NCBI GenBank assembly: GCA_025924495.1
Contig: JAICIG010000231.1
Span: forward strand, 1 to 12,333
Source: Pirellulales bacterium
GTDB lineage: Bacteria; Planctomycetota; Planctomycetia; Pirellulales; JAICIG01
Direction: 5' to 3'
Length of the DNA stretch: 12,333 nt
Shown: one piece after another, positions 5,903-12,333 of the stretch
Layout: the number at the start of each line of letters is the position of its first letter
Position numbering within the stretch: position 1 is the first letter of the stretch
Notes under the pieces: generated by a model
What the model was told of the DNA's origin: nothing
What the model saw: the letters and a program-made list of their open reading frames with translations, nothing else
Database searches by the model: none
Program-made: the position numbers and the translations under genes

Positions 5903-7209
5903 TTCAAGATAAACTCACGCTGCGCCGCCACTCGCCGCTTGCGGGCTTCACGCTCTTAGAGGTGATCCTTTCCTTGGCGCTGTCCGGCCTACTGTTAGGT
6001 TCGTTGGCTTGGGCGATCCAACTCAATTTGAAGGCCACCACGAGCGGGCGCACCGACGTAGCTCGCGCGCAGTTGGCCCGCGCGGCGCTGGAGCGCATGG
6101 CAAGCGACATCCGCTCGGCGGTCTGGTACGACCCGATCGATCCGCAGTCGCTCGTCGTACCGCCGTCGGTGTCATCTCTGTCGTCAAACAATTCTTCCTC
6201 GGGCTCTCCTTCCGGCGGGCCCGGCGGCAGCAGTGGCGGCGCCGCGGGTGGTTCTGGGCAACCGACGGCGTCGGCTGGAAATTCTTCCGCGGGAGGCTCA
6301 GGTTCGAGTTCGATGTCGGGCGGCGGCAGAAGCTCAAGCGGCGCCGGGGCGTCGAGCGGAGGCGGCTCAGTGGGCGGCGGCGGCTCCGTGGGCGGCGCTT
6401 CGTCGGGGGGCAGGTCGAGCAGTTCTTCGGGCGGCGGTTCGACGGCCAGTGCTGGGGGAGGTTCGGGCGGCGCTAGCGGCATGAGCGGTTCCGGTCAGGG
6501 CGGAAGCTCTTCTTCGAGCGGCAGCACAAGCAGCTCGTCGACCGATCCCAATGCGACACAGCCGCCGCTCATGCCGGGCCTCTTCGGCGGAACGAACTGG
6601 TTGCAAGTCGATCTCAGCAGGCTGCCTCGTCCCGACCAGTATTTTACGACGGCGATGGCGACTCCCGGCGCCACGGGCATGATTCGCCCGAGCGAGATCA
6701 AATCGGTCTATTATTACGTGACGGGCTCGGGCCAAGGCTTGCCGCCTGCGCTTTCCAATGCCGGCGGCGCTAGCGGTGGCGCCAGTCAAGGTTTGATGCG
6801 GCGCGAGGCGGATCGCCTGGTCACGCTTTGGCAGACCACGGGCGGCGGCGGGCAAATGACTGCTGGCCAGGCGCCCGAAGCGCTGGCCCCCGAAATCGAG
6901 AAGTTAGAGTTTCGCTACTTCAACGGCTCGACTTACAGCAATATGTGGGACTCGCGACAATATGGTTGCCTGCCGCGCGCCGTCGAAATTCGCATCACTC
7001 TGGCAGACGACGCCCCCGCCGCCGACAAAACGCCGTCCGCCGTGCGCGCGCCGGCCCGGAAAAGCTCGGAGTTGCCGGTCTATACTCTGCTCGTTTCGAT
7101 CCCGGCCTGGAAGCCGCCGAAGCTGCAGACGACGGATCCGACGCAGAGTTCTTCGACTACAGGGTCCAGTAGCACGACAAGCGGCGCGAGCAGTACGGGG
7201 AGTCGCTGA
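5899..7209 (+). CDS. gspJ: GspJ-like minor pseudopilin with very large Ser/Gly insert
   Basis: This is a minor pseudopilin of the pseudopilus tip, expected to bind GspI and GspK. The 16-residue leader ends in Gly16, followed by FTLLEVILSLALSGLLLGSLAWAI with Glu21 at mature position 5. The segment LARAALERMASDIRSAVW (60-77) is typical of GspJ. The family globular part resumes after about residue 216 and includes IEKLEFRYFNGSTYSNMWDS and LPRAVEIRITLAD, both GspJ-like. Between them, residues about 90-215 are almost entirely Ser and Gly. A second Ser/Thr-rich tail occupies about 411-436. At 436 residues the protein is roughly twice the usual GspJ length. The insert stays in frame, with no stop, so I consider it a real part of the protein. 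AAGGG lies close before ATG 5899. The stop overlaps the gspK start by one base (TGATG). Confidence 0.85.
   Translation: MIQDKLTLRRHSPLAGFTLLEVILSLALSGLLLGSLAWAIQLNLKATTSGRTDVARAQLARAALERMASDIRSAVWYDPIDPQSLVVPPSVSSLSSNNSSSGSPSGGPGGSSGGAAGGSGQPTASAGNSSAGGSGSSSMSGGGRSSSGAGASSGGGSVGGGGSVGGASSGGRSSSSSGGGSTASAGGGSGGASGMSGSGQGGSSSSSGSTSSSSTDPNATQPPLMPGLFGGTNWLQVDLSRLPRPDQYFTTAMATPGATGMIRPSEIKSVYYYVTGSGQGLPPALSNAGGASGGASQGLMRREADRLVTLWQTTGGGGQMTAGQAPEALAPEIEKLEFRYFNGSTYSNMWDSRQYGCLPRAVEIRITLADDAPAADKTPSAVRAPARKSSELPVYTLLVSIPAWKPPKLQTTDPTQSSSTTGSSSTTSGASSTGSR
6166..6546 (+). repeat. Ser/Gly low-complexity tract inside gspJ
   Basis: About 125 codons encode mainly Ser and Gly in an irregular pattern (units such as SGGGS, VGGGGS, SSSSG). 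Codon use is mixed (TCG, AGC, TCT, TCC; GGC, GGG, GGT, GGA), so the tract is not a pure nucleotide repeat. It has drifted or been kept at the protein level. It lies between the N-terminal helix and the globular domain of the pseudopilin. Confidence 0.85.
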
Positions 7210-8849
7210 TGCACTGCCGATGTCGTTGCTCTCGTTCATCTCGTTCAGGCCTCGTGCTGGTCGTCGTGCTCGTGGCCATTATGCTACTCAGCCTCGCCGG
7301 TTATACGTTTGCACAATTGATGTTCGCCGAACGCGAAGCGGCTTGGGCCCACGGCCGCGATCTGCAAACCAAGGCGCTCGCGCAGTCTGGCATCAGCTGG
7401 ATTCAACAGCAACTCGTTCAGAACCCGGCCAACCTGCAACAGCAGGGAGGCTGGTATGACAATCCGACCTTGTTTCGCAGCGTGCTTGTACTGGATGGCC
7501 CGCTCGATCGAGACCGTGGCCGATTCACCATCCTGTCGCCGCGCACGCAGCAAGGCGCGTTCGTGGGCGTGCGCTACGGCCTGGAAGACGAATCGAGCCG
7601 GTTGAACCTGAACACATTGCTGCTGGCCGAGCAAAAGAGCTCGGGCAGCGGCCGGAACATCCTTTTGATGTTCCCGAACATGACGCCCGAAATCGCCGAT
7701 GCCATTCTTGATTGGATGGATACTGACGACACGCCGCGGCAGTACGGCGCCGAGCGAGATTTTTATTCTTCGCAGTCGCCGAGTTATGCTCCGAAGAATG
7801 GGCCGCTGGAATCGGTGGAAGAATTGCTGCTTGTCCGCGGCATCACGCCTCAACTGCTATTCGGGATGGACGCTGATCGCAACACGATGGTCGACTCGCG
7901 CGAGACATCGGGACAAACCATGCAAAACTCGGCCGGCGCCTCGCCGTCGGGAAATATGTCGGGCGGGAACATGTCCGGCGGCAATATGCAATCAGGAAAT
8001 ATGTCGGGCGGTGCGTCGATGAACGCCGCCGACGTCAGCGGCGTCATGAATCAAGGTTGGGCCGCGTACTTCACCGTCTTCAGCATGGAATCAAACCTTC
8101 GTCCGGACGGCCAACTCAAGATCAACCTCAACGGCAGCGATCTCAACCAGCTTTATCAGGATCTATCGAGCGTGCTGAGCGCCGACATGGCTTCCTATAT
8201 CGTCGCTTATCGGCAAGGTTCAGTGGTGGCCGGCAACCGGGCGACTGTGCCGATCAACGGCCGCAAGGTCGACCTGACGAAGCCCGGCAATACCAAACTT
8301 GCATCGCCGCTGGATCTGGTAGGCGCCAAGGTGCAAGCATCGTTTCAAGGGGATCAGTCCCCGAGCGTCGTCGACAGTCCGTTCGCCGCCACTGCATCCG
8401 CCATGTCGAGTTACATTGCTCAGTTGCTCGATAATACCACCATTGTCCCAGCGGCGACCGTGCCCGGCCGGATCAATATCAATCAGGCCTCTCGGCTGGT
8501 GCTGATGACGGTGCCTAATCTCGATGCTCCGACGGTCGATCGCATTGTCAATACTCGCCCCACGGATCCCAGTCAGGCCAGTGCGACTCAGCAATTCCCT
8601 ACCTGGCTCTATACCGAAAACCTGGTCAGTCTGGACACGATGAAGCAAATCATGCCCTATATCACCTGCTCGGGGCGGGTTTATCGGGCCCAAGTGGTCG
8701 GTTTTTTCGACCGCACCGGGCCGGTCTATCGCATTGAAACCCTCGTCGACGCTACCACGCCGATTCCCCGGCTATTATTCTGGAGAGATCTGACCCATCT
8801 CGGCCGCGGATTCAGCCCTGCGATCCTCGGCGCTCAACCGCAACAATGA
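7209..8849 (+). CDS. gspK: GspK-like minor pseudopilin (tip subunit)
   Basis: GspK is the large minor pseudopilin that caps the pseudopilus. A leader with a curious Cys cluster (MHCRCRCSRSSRSG, 14 residues) precedes LVLVVVLVAIMLLSLAGYTFAQ. As in known GspK proteins, mature position 5 is not Glu (here Val19), which fits a subunit that sits at the tip. The conserved GspK segment RYGLEDESSRLNLNTLL lies at about 121-137. It is followed by FPNMTPEIADAILDWMDTDD and SVEELLLVRGITPQLLFG. A helix-hairpin-helix-like region is marked by GRININQASRLVLMTVPNL from about residue 420. The middle holds GNMSGG repeats (248-268). At 546 residues it is longer than most GspK proteins (about 300-340). GGGGAG (7197-7202) lies 6 bases before the ATG. 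The domains match the T2SSK family. Confidence 0.9.
   Translation: MHCRCRCSRSSRSGLVLVVVLVAIMLLSLAGYTFAQLMFAEREAAWAHGRDLQTKALAQSGISWIQQQLVQNPANLQQQGGWYDNPTLFRSVLVLDGPLDRDRGRFTILSPRTQQGAFVGVRYGLEDESSRLNLNTLLLAEQKSSGSGRNILLMFPNMTPEIADAILDWMDTDDTPRQYGAERDFYSSQSPSYAPKNGPLESVEELLLVRGITPQLLFGMDADRNTMVDSRETSGQTMQNSAGASPSGNMSGGNMSGGNMQSGNMSGGASMNAADVSGVMNQGWAAYFTVFSMESNLRPDGQLKINLNGSDLNQLYQDLSSVLSADMASYIVAYRQGSVVAGNRATVPINGRKVDLTKPGNTKLASPLDLVGAKVQASFQGDQSPSVVDSPFAATASAMSSYIAQLLDNTTIVPAATVPGRININQASRLVLMTVPNLDAPTVDRIVNTRPTDPSQASATQQFPTWLYTENLVSLDTMKQIMPYITCSGRVYRAQVVGFFDRTGPVYRIETLVDATTPIPRLLFWRDLTHLGRGFSPAILGAQPQQ
7950..8012 (+). repeat. GNMSGG repeats inside gspK
   Basis: The encoded protein reads as imperfect copies of GNMSGG (GNMSGG, NMSGG, NMQS, GNMSGG) between two ordered regions of GspK. 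Copies differ at third codon positions (AAT/AAC, TCG/TCC, GGC/GGG), so they are not very recent duplications. The same Met/Gly/Ser flavour appears in the GspH insert. Confidence 0.8.
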
Positions 8850-8974
8850 ACAAAGGATGAAGCAGACGGGAAGGCTCTGCTGTTCAGGGGCTACGATTTC
8901 CGCATTCCGACTTCCGAATTTGACCTGTGCACGATGATCCACTTTGACCGAAGTTCAACCCTGAGTGCCCCGCT
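8850..8974. other. gspK-gspL intergenic gap with heptamer repeats
   Basis: This 125-base gap interrupts an otherwise tightly packed operon. It holds three tandem 7-base units, TTCCGCA, TTCCGAC and TTCCGAA (8898-8918), and two copies of TTTGACC 24 bases apart (8919-8925 and 8943-8949). A 26-codon frame (8857-8937) has no proper ribosome binding site and no recognisable product. I see no terminator and no convincing promoter, so gspL is probably read from the upstream operon transcript. Confidence 0.55.
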
Positions 8975-10816
8975 ATGCCTCGTTTGTTAGCGCTGGAATG
9001 GGATAGCGAAGAGGCGCGCGTCGTGGTTGCGTCGACGCGCGGCGACTCAATCTTGGTCGAAGAGGCCTTCGCCATAGCGTTGCCGCCGCGGAGCGATAAG
9101 GACGCCGGAGACCAGGACCGAGGCAAAATTATCGGCGCGGCTTTGTCGGCTCGTCGATTGGGACGAATGCAAGGGATCGTCGCGGTGGGTCGCGTCAGTA
9201 TCGAGCTGAAGCAGTTGTCGTTGCCGCCGGCGCCCGATGATGAATTGCCGGATCTCGTCCGCTTCCAGGCGCAGCGCGAATTCAACGCCATGGGCGAAAG
9301 CTGGCCGCTGGATTTCATTCCGCTCAGCAGCCAGCCTGATAAGCCGCGGCAAGTTCTGGCGGCTGCAATCTCGCCCGACATGGTCGCTCAGATTCAAGAG
9401 ACCGCGCGGCTGGCGGGCGTCACGCCCGAACGACTGGTGCTGCGGCCGTGCGCGGCGGCTTCGTTGCTGCGCCGCATGCATTGGCGCGAAGCGGAGAGCG
9501 TGCAACTGCTGGTGGAAGTGCTGGCCGACGAAGCCGATTTGACAGTTCTGGTAGATGGCCAGGTGGTCTTCTTGCGCACGGCGAGGCTGCCGGGCGATGC
9601 TTTGGCGCCCGAAGGCTACCGGCCCCTGGTAGGGGAAATCCGCCGCACGGTTGCAGCGGCTCGCAACCAATTGGGCGGCCGCAAAGTGGAAGCAGTCCAA
9701 CTCTGCGGCAGCGGCGCGGACCATACCGCGCTCGCCGAGCAAATTGAGAAAGATTGCAACTTGCCCTGCCGCCTGTTCGATCCGTTCGCTTACTTGAACC
9801 TGGGTCGCGAATTGGCGAAGGCGCCGCCCGAACATACCGGACGCTTCGCGCCGTTGTTGGGAATGCTGCTTGACGAAGCAGCGCATCAGCCGCCGGCGAT
9901 CGACTTTCTTAATCCGCGCCGCCGTCCGCCGCCGCCCGATCGTCGTCGGCCGCTGGCAGTGGCCGTCGCGGCCGTTGCCATCGTCGTGCTAGGCGGATAT
10001 TTCTGGTTTTACTCGGCGACGAGTGCGCTCGATGACAGAATCGCAGAGCTTGAGCAGCAGGCTCGAGAGCAAGAAAAACTTGTCGCAAAATACAAAGACG
10101 TGGAGTTGGCCGCCAAGGAGATCGAAGCTTGGGCCGCCAGCGACGTCAACTGGCTCGATGAGTTGCGCGAACTGTCCGACGACTTCCCCCAAGCCAAGGA
10201 CGTACTGATCACCCAATTGCGAATGGGGCCGCATACTGGCGGCGCCGAGATCACGCTCGAAGGTTATTTGCGCGAGGCCGATACCGCGGATCAGCTCGAA
10301 GCGAACTTGCGCGATGATGGGCACACGGTGGAGGGACGCGGCCTGCAGCAAGATTCTTCCAAGCCAGGCTATTCTTGGCGATTCACTACCTCGATGCTCG
10401 TCAAGCCTCAGGATCCGGAGACGTATCGCAAGCGAGCCGCGGCGAAGCCGCCGGCGCCGGTATCGGAAGATGAGACATCCCAAGGCGGCGGCCGGTTTGG
10501 CGGCTATGGCGGCCGGGGAGAAGGTCGAGGACGCTTCGGTCGAGGCGGCTTCGGCAACGGCGATTTTGGCGGCTTCGGCAACGGTGGATTTGGGGGCGGC
10601 GGCTTTGGAGGCGGTGATTTTGGAGGCGGTGATTTTGGCGCGGGAGATTACGGCGCCGGAGGCGGCCAATCCAGCAGGTCGGATCAGGGGGCTGGCGACC
10701 GAGAAGACAAGCAGCCCGAAAAATCGCCTGCAAGCCAAGGATCAGAGCCGCCGAAAGCGGAACAGGAAAAAACAGGGGCAGGCGAAGGAAAACCGCAGGA
10801 GGGACCCTCGCGGTAA
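8975..10816 (+). CDS. gspL: GspL-like assembly platform protein (PilM-like plus PilN-like) with Gly/Phe-rich tail
   Basis: GspL is a bitopic inner-membrane protein that recruits GspE and binds GspM. The 613-residue product starts with an actin-like, PilM/GspL-type cytoplasmic domain (about 1-300; MPRLLALEWDSEEARVVVAS is its first strand pair). A PilN-like junction, IDFLNPRRRPPPPDRRR, then leads into one transmembrane helix at about 327-347. A coiled coil (about 350-385) and a periplasmic ferredoxin-like region (about 390-485; VLITQLRMG, AEITLEGYLREADTADQLEANLRDD) follow. The standard protein would end near 485. Here a further tail has a Gly/Phe/Arg-rich segment (504-564) and a charged Lys/Glu/Pro/Ser end. 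The family is usually about 400 residues or somewhat longer. ATG 8975 has no Shine-Dalgarno sequence, but an in-frame stop 27 bases upstream, with no start between, leaves no earlier choice. Confidence 0.85.
   Translation: MPRLLALEWDSEEARVVVASTRGDSILVEEAFAIALPPRSDKDAGDQDRGKIIGAALSARRLGRMQGIVAVGRVSIELKQLSLPPAPDDELPDLVRFQAQREFNAMGESWPLDFIPLSSQPDKPRQVLAAAISPDMVAQIQETARLAGVTPERLVLRPCAAASLLRRMHWREAESVQLLVEVLADEADLTVLVDGQVVFLRTARLPGDALAPEGYRPLVGEIRRTVAAARNQLGGRKVEAVQLCGSGADHTALAEQIEKDCNLPCRLFDPFAYLNLGRELAKAPPEHTGRFAPLLGMLLDEAAHQPPAIDFLNPRRRPPPPDRRRPLAVAVAAVAIVVLGGYFWFYSATSALDDRIAELEQQAREQEKLVAKYKDVELAAKEIEAWAASDVNWLDELRELSDDFPQAKDVLITQLRMGPHTGGAEITLEGYLREADTADQLEANLRDDGHTVEGRGLQQDSSKPGYSWRFTTSMLVKPQDPETYRKRAAAKPPAPVSEDETSQGGGRFGGYGGRGEGRGRFGRGGFGNGDFGGFGNGGFGGGGFGGGDFGGGDFGAGDYGAGGGQSSRSDQGAGDREDKQPEKSPASQGSEPPKAEQEKTGAGEGKPQEGPSR
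10484..10666 (+). repeat. Gly/Phe-rich repeats in the gspL 3' part
   Basis: Residues 504-564 are built of FGxG-type units (GGFGNGDFGG, FGGGD). Identical 15-base copies lie at 10604-10618 and 10619-10633. A near-identical 24-base period is seen with GGCTTCGGCAACGG at 10547-10560 and again at 10571-10584. These exact copies point to recent expansion by slippage, all in frame. Confidence 0.85.
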
Positions 10817-10822
10817 ATCGTC

Positions 10823-11995
10823 ATGCAGCAACGAGAACGCCGACTGGCGCAAATCACTGGCATCGTGGCGCTGATCGCCGCAGTGCAATTCGGCTACACC
10901 TTCATTCAAGGGGCCTTCGACGAGCGCCAATTGCAGATTGGCGCGCTCGAGCGAGAACTGACAGACAAAGGATCGGCGCAAACCCGCGGCAAGCGCGCCA
11001 AGAAGCGAATCGAAGAATGGAACAAACGTTCATTGCCCAGTAATTTGGACCGCGCCCGATCGCTTTACCAGAACTGGTTAGCCAACAAGGTCGAAGATCT
11101 GCGCCTTGCTAAGGCCGAAGTTTCTTCCGGCCCGGCGATTCCGCGACAAGGCATCTACAATCGATTGCCATTCACAGTCCGAGGGCAGGGTAACCTGAGT
11201 CAGATCACGCAGCTTTTGTATGAGTTCTATCGCGCCGATCATCTGCACCAGGTGCAGCGGCTCAGTTTGACGCCGATCGCCGCACCAGGCGGGGACGCAT
11301 CGGCGCAGGCGTCGATGCCGAGTGCAGCAGGGGAGCAAACATCCCAGCCAGCGCCCGGTCCGCCGGGCGGCTTTGGGCCGGGGATGTTCGGCATGCGCGG
11401 CATGTTTGGCGGGCGCGGAATGCCGGGCATGGACCAGATGACGTTGTTCGACATCTCGATGTCCATCGAAGCTTTGGTGCTACCTGGCGCCGATCGCAAC
11501 GATCAGCTCAACGCCGCCACCAGCAAGCGCCTGGCCTTCGAAGAACTCGATGATTATCGGCGGCCGATTACCCGCCGCAATATATTTGCGCCCTACGTCG
11601 AACGTCCGCAATCGGGAGACGAGTCGCAGGACGCCTATATTACCGCCGTCATGAAAGTCGATGGCCGCCTGCAGGCTTGGTTGAGCTTTCGAAATTTGGG
11701 CATGATTCGCAAGTTGCGCGAAGGTGACCGCGTTGACGTCGGCAGCGTACACGCCACGGTGGTCACAATACGCGAGCAAGCGATCGAAATCGAATCCGAC
11801 GGTAAGCGACGCAAAGTTTCCCTAGGTTCAAGCCTGGCGGAGAGCCAGGAACTATCCAAGGCGGAATCGACATCCGATTCATCCGGCGCCGCGGCGCCAG
11901 CGAAAGACGCTCCGCCCCCAGAAGCAGCTACGGCCGGGTCGCCAGGCGCCGCATTGCCGGCCAAGAGAATTCCCGCCGACGACGAATCTGGTTGA
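10823..11995 (+). CDS. Composite GspM/PilO-like plus GspC/PilP-like HR-domain protein
   Basis: The position after gspL, the N-terminal membrane helix (about 9-30) and the following coiled coil (about 32-100) fit GspM/PilO. So does the segment IYNRLPFTVRGQGNLSQITQ (111-130), which has the pattern of a PilO ferredoxin-like fold. That fold appears split by a Gly/Met/Phe-rich insert (about 152-205) before its last strand (LFDISMSIEALVL). After residue 250 comes RRNIFAPYVE (251-260), then AYITAVMKVDGRLQAWLSFRN and LREGDRVDVGSVHATVVTI. This is the layout of the HR domain of GspC or the C-terminal domain of PilP, which contacts secretin N0. A disordered Ala/Pro/Ser tail (about 340-390) ends the protein. 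No symbol is given because it appears to combine two components. It follows gspL by 6 bases. GspM assignment is by position and fold pattern; the HR call is by motif and is moderately sure. Confidence 0.72.
   Translation: MQQRERRLAQITGIVALIAAVQFGYTFIQGAFDERQLQIGALERELTDKGSAQTRGKRAKKRIEEWNKRSLPSNLDRARSLYQNWLANKVEDLRLAKAEVSSGPAIPRQGIYNRLPFTVRGQGNLSQITQLLYEFYRADHLHQVQRLSLTPIAAPGGDASAQASMPSAAGEQTSQPAPGPPGGFGPGMFGMRGMFGGRGMPGMDQMTLFDISMSIEALVLPGADRNDQLNAATSKRLAFEELDDYRRPITRRNIFAPYVERPQSGDESQDAYITAVMKVDGRLQAWLSFRNLGMIRKLREGDRVDVGSVHATVVTIREQAIEIESDGKRRKVSLGSSLAESQELSKAESTSDSSGAAAPAKDAPPPEAATAGSPGAALPAKRIPADDESG
11276..11437 (+). repeat. Gly/Met/Phe-rich insert in the GspM-like gene
   Basis: Residues about 152-205 are Ala/Gln/Ser/Pro-rich and then change to Gly/Met/Phe/Arg units (GFGPGMFGMRGMFGGRGMPGM). 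Motifs such as MFG and RGM recur with a spacing of 4-6 residues. The insert sits between secondary-structure elements of the predicted periplasmic fold, not at a terminus. Confidence 0.75.
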
Positions 11996-12333
11996 TGCCG
12001 AGCAGATTTGCGCGTTTTTGCCAGTTTTGCGGCACCAGAAACATGCACCGCAGATCGGCGAGTTCTCTAAATCGCCTAGTCTGCCGGGGCGGCGCTCCTC
12101 TTAAATGGCTGGCCCAAAAAGAATTGTTTTCCTGGAGGATTACGCTGAGTTTGACGATGAAGCGGCTGCGTAAAGGTTGCGCACAGGGGAGACCCTGCAT
12201 TCGCGAGGGGGGACACTCGCAACAAGCTAACCTACGTGAGAACATCAACCGCGACGGAATGACCGGGAGTTGTTTCAACGCCGATCGGTGCTTGTTTGCT
12301 GATCGTCGGCTTGTTGGCGCTGCCGCAGGCGGA
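11996..12333. other. Region after the operon, no gene recognised
   Basis: A frame starting at ATG 11995 (overlapping the previous stop as TGATG) stays open to the window edge. Its product (MPSRFARFCQFCGTRN...) is Arg/Cys-rich, uses AGA, AGG and CTA codons that are rare in the neighbours, and matches no family I know, so I do not call it. In another frame, bases about 12266-12331 encode a hydrophobic signal-peptide-like run (ACLLIVGLLALPQA), preceded by a stop at 12260 and with no ATG or GTG between. A further gene may begin near or beyond the edge. No T-rich terminator is visible. Confidence 0.5.
12184..12220 (+). other. Two adjacent hairpins downstream of the operon
   Basis: CAGGG-GAGA-CCCTG (12184-12197) is a perfect 5-bp stem closed by a GNRA-type tetraloop. 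It is followed after 5 bases by GCGAG-n8-CTCGC (12203-12220). No U-run follows, so this is not a standard intrinsic terminator. It could be part of a structured leader of the next gene or a 3' end structure of the operon transcript. I do not recognise a known riboswitch. Confidence 0.4.

Noticed and set aside
5904..6482. Long minus-strand Pro/Glu-rich frame opposite gspJ
   Set aside because: It is the antisense reading of the Ser/Gly tract; repeated Pro and Glu codons arise directly from complementing Gly and Ser codons.
8857..8937. 26-codon frame in the gspK-gspL gap
   Set aside because: No spaced ribosome binding site, no recognisable product, and it runs through the heptamer repeats.
8919..8972. 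TTGACC motifs as -35 elements of an internal promoter for gspL
   Set aside because: No acceptable -10 hexamer lies 16-18 bases downstream of either copy.
11928..12278. Minus-strand frame of 116 codons at the right end
   Set aside because: It reads into the antisense of the GspM-like gene 3' end, is Arg/Pro-rich and resembles no family.
11995..12333. Plus-strand frame overlapping the last operon stop by TGATG and with a CQFCG motif
   Set aside because: Although the overlap resembles the J/K junction, the codon use is unlike the neighbours and the product has no further zinc-ribbon pattern or known domain; recorded as unassigned region.

Overview
The window looks like chromosomal DNA of a high-GC (about 60% by eye) Gram-negative bacterium. 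A planctomycete of the Pirellulales type is my best guess. It rests on the organisation of the secretion genes, the many Gly/Ser-rich inserts and the signal peptide style, and no rRNA or marker gene here can confirm it.

Almost the whole window is one type II secretion system (T2SS) locus. At the left edge, on the minus strand, is the 5' part of a secretin gene (gspD: signal peptide, charged linker, N0 domain, start of N1). A 612-base divergent intergenic region follows, holding several short dyads and candidate promoters. A co-directional plus-strand operon then runs gspE (ATPase), gspF (inner-membrane platform), gspG (major pseudopilin), gspH, gspI, gspJ and gspK (minor pseudopilins), gspL (PilM-like plus PilN-like) and a composite gspM/gspC-like gene. 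G/H are 8 bases apart, H/I and I/J overlap by ATGA, J/K overlap by one base, K/L are separated by 125 bases, and L/M are 6 bases apart. The last 338 bases hold no gene I can recognise, though they contain two adjacent hairpins.

The gene products fit one machine. The GspE hexamer drives GspF, which assembles a GspG pseudopilus capped by H-I-J-K. GspL and the GspM-like protein connect the ATPase to the periplasm, and the GspC-like HR domain should contact the N0 domain of the secretin. Separate gspC and gspN genes and the prepilin peptidase gene gspO are absent from the window.

The unusual points are: (1) the last operon gene appears to fuse a PilO/GspM-type protein to a GspC/PilP-type HR domain; (2) GspD, GspL and the GspM-like protein all carry Gly/Phe/Arg/Met-rich low-complexity segments facing the periplasm; (3) the pseudopilins H, J and K carry large Ser/Gly/Met-rich inserts, reaching about 125 residues in GspJ; (4) three of the five pseudopilins have Ala rather than Gly before the cleavage site.
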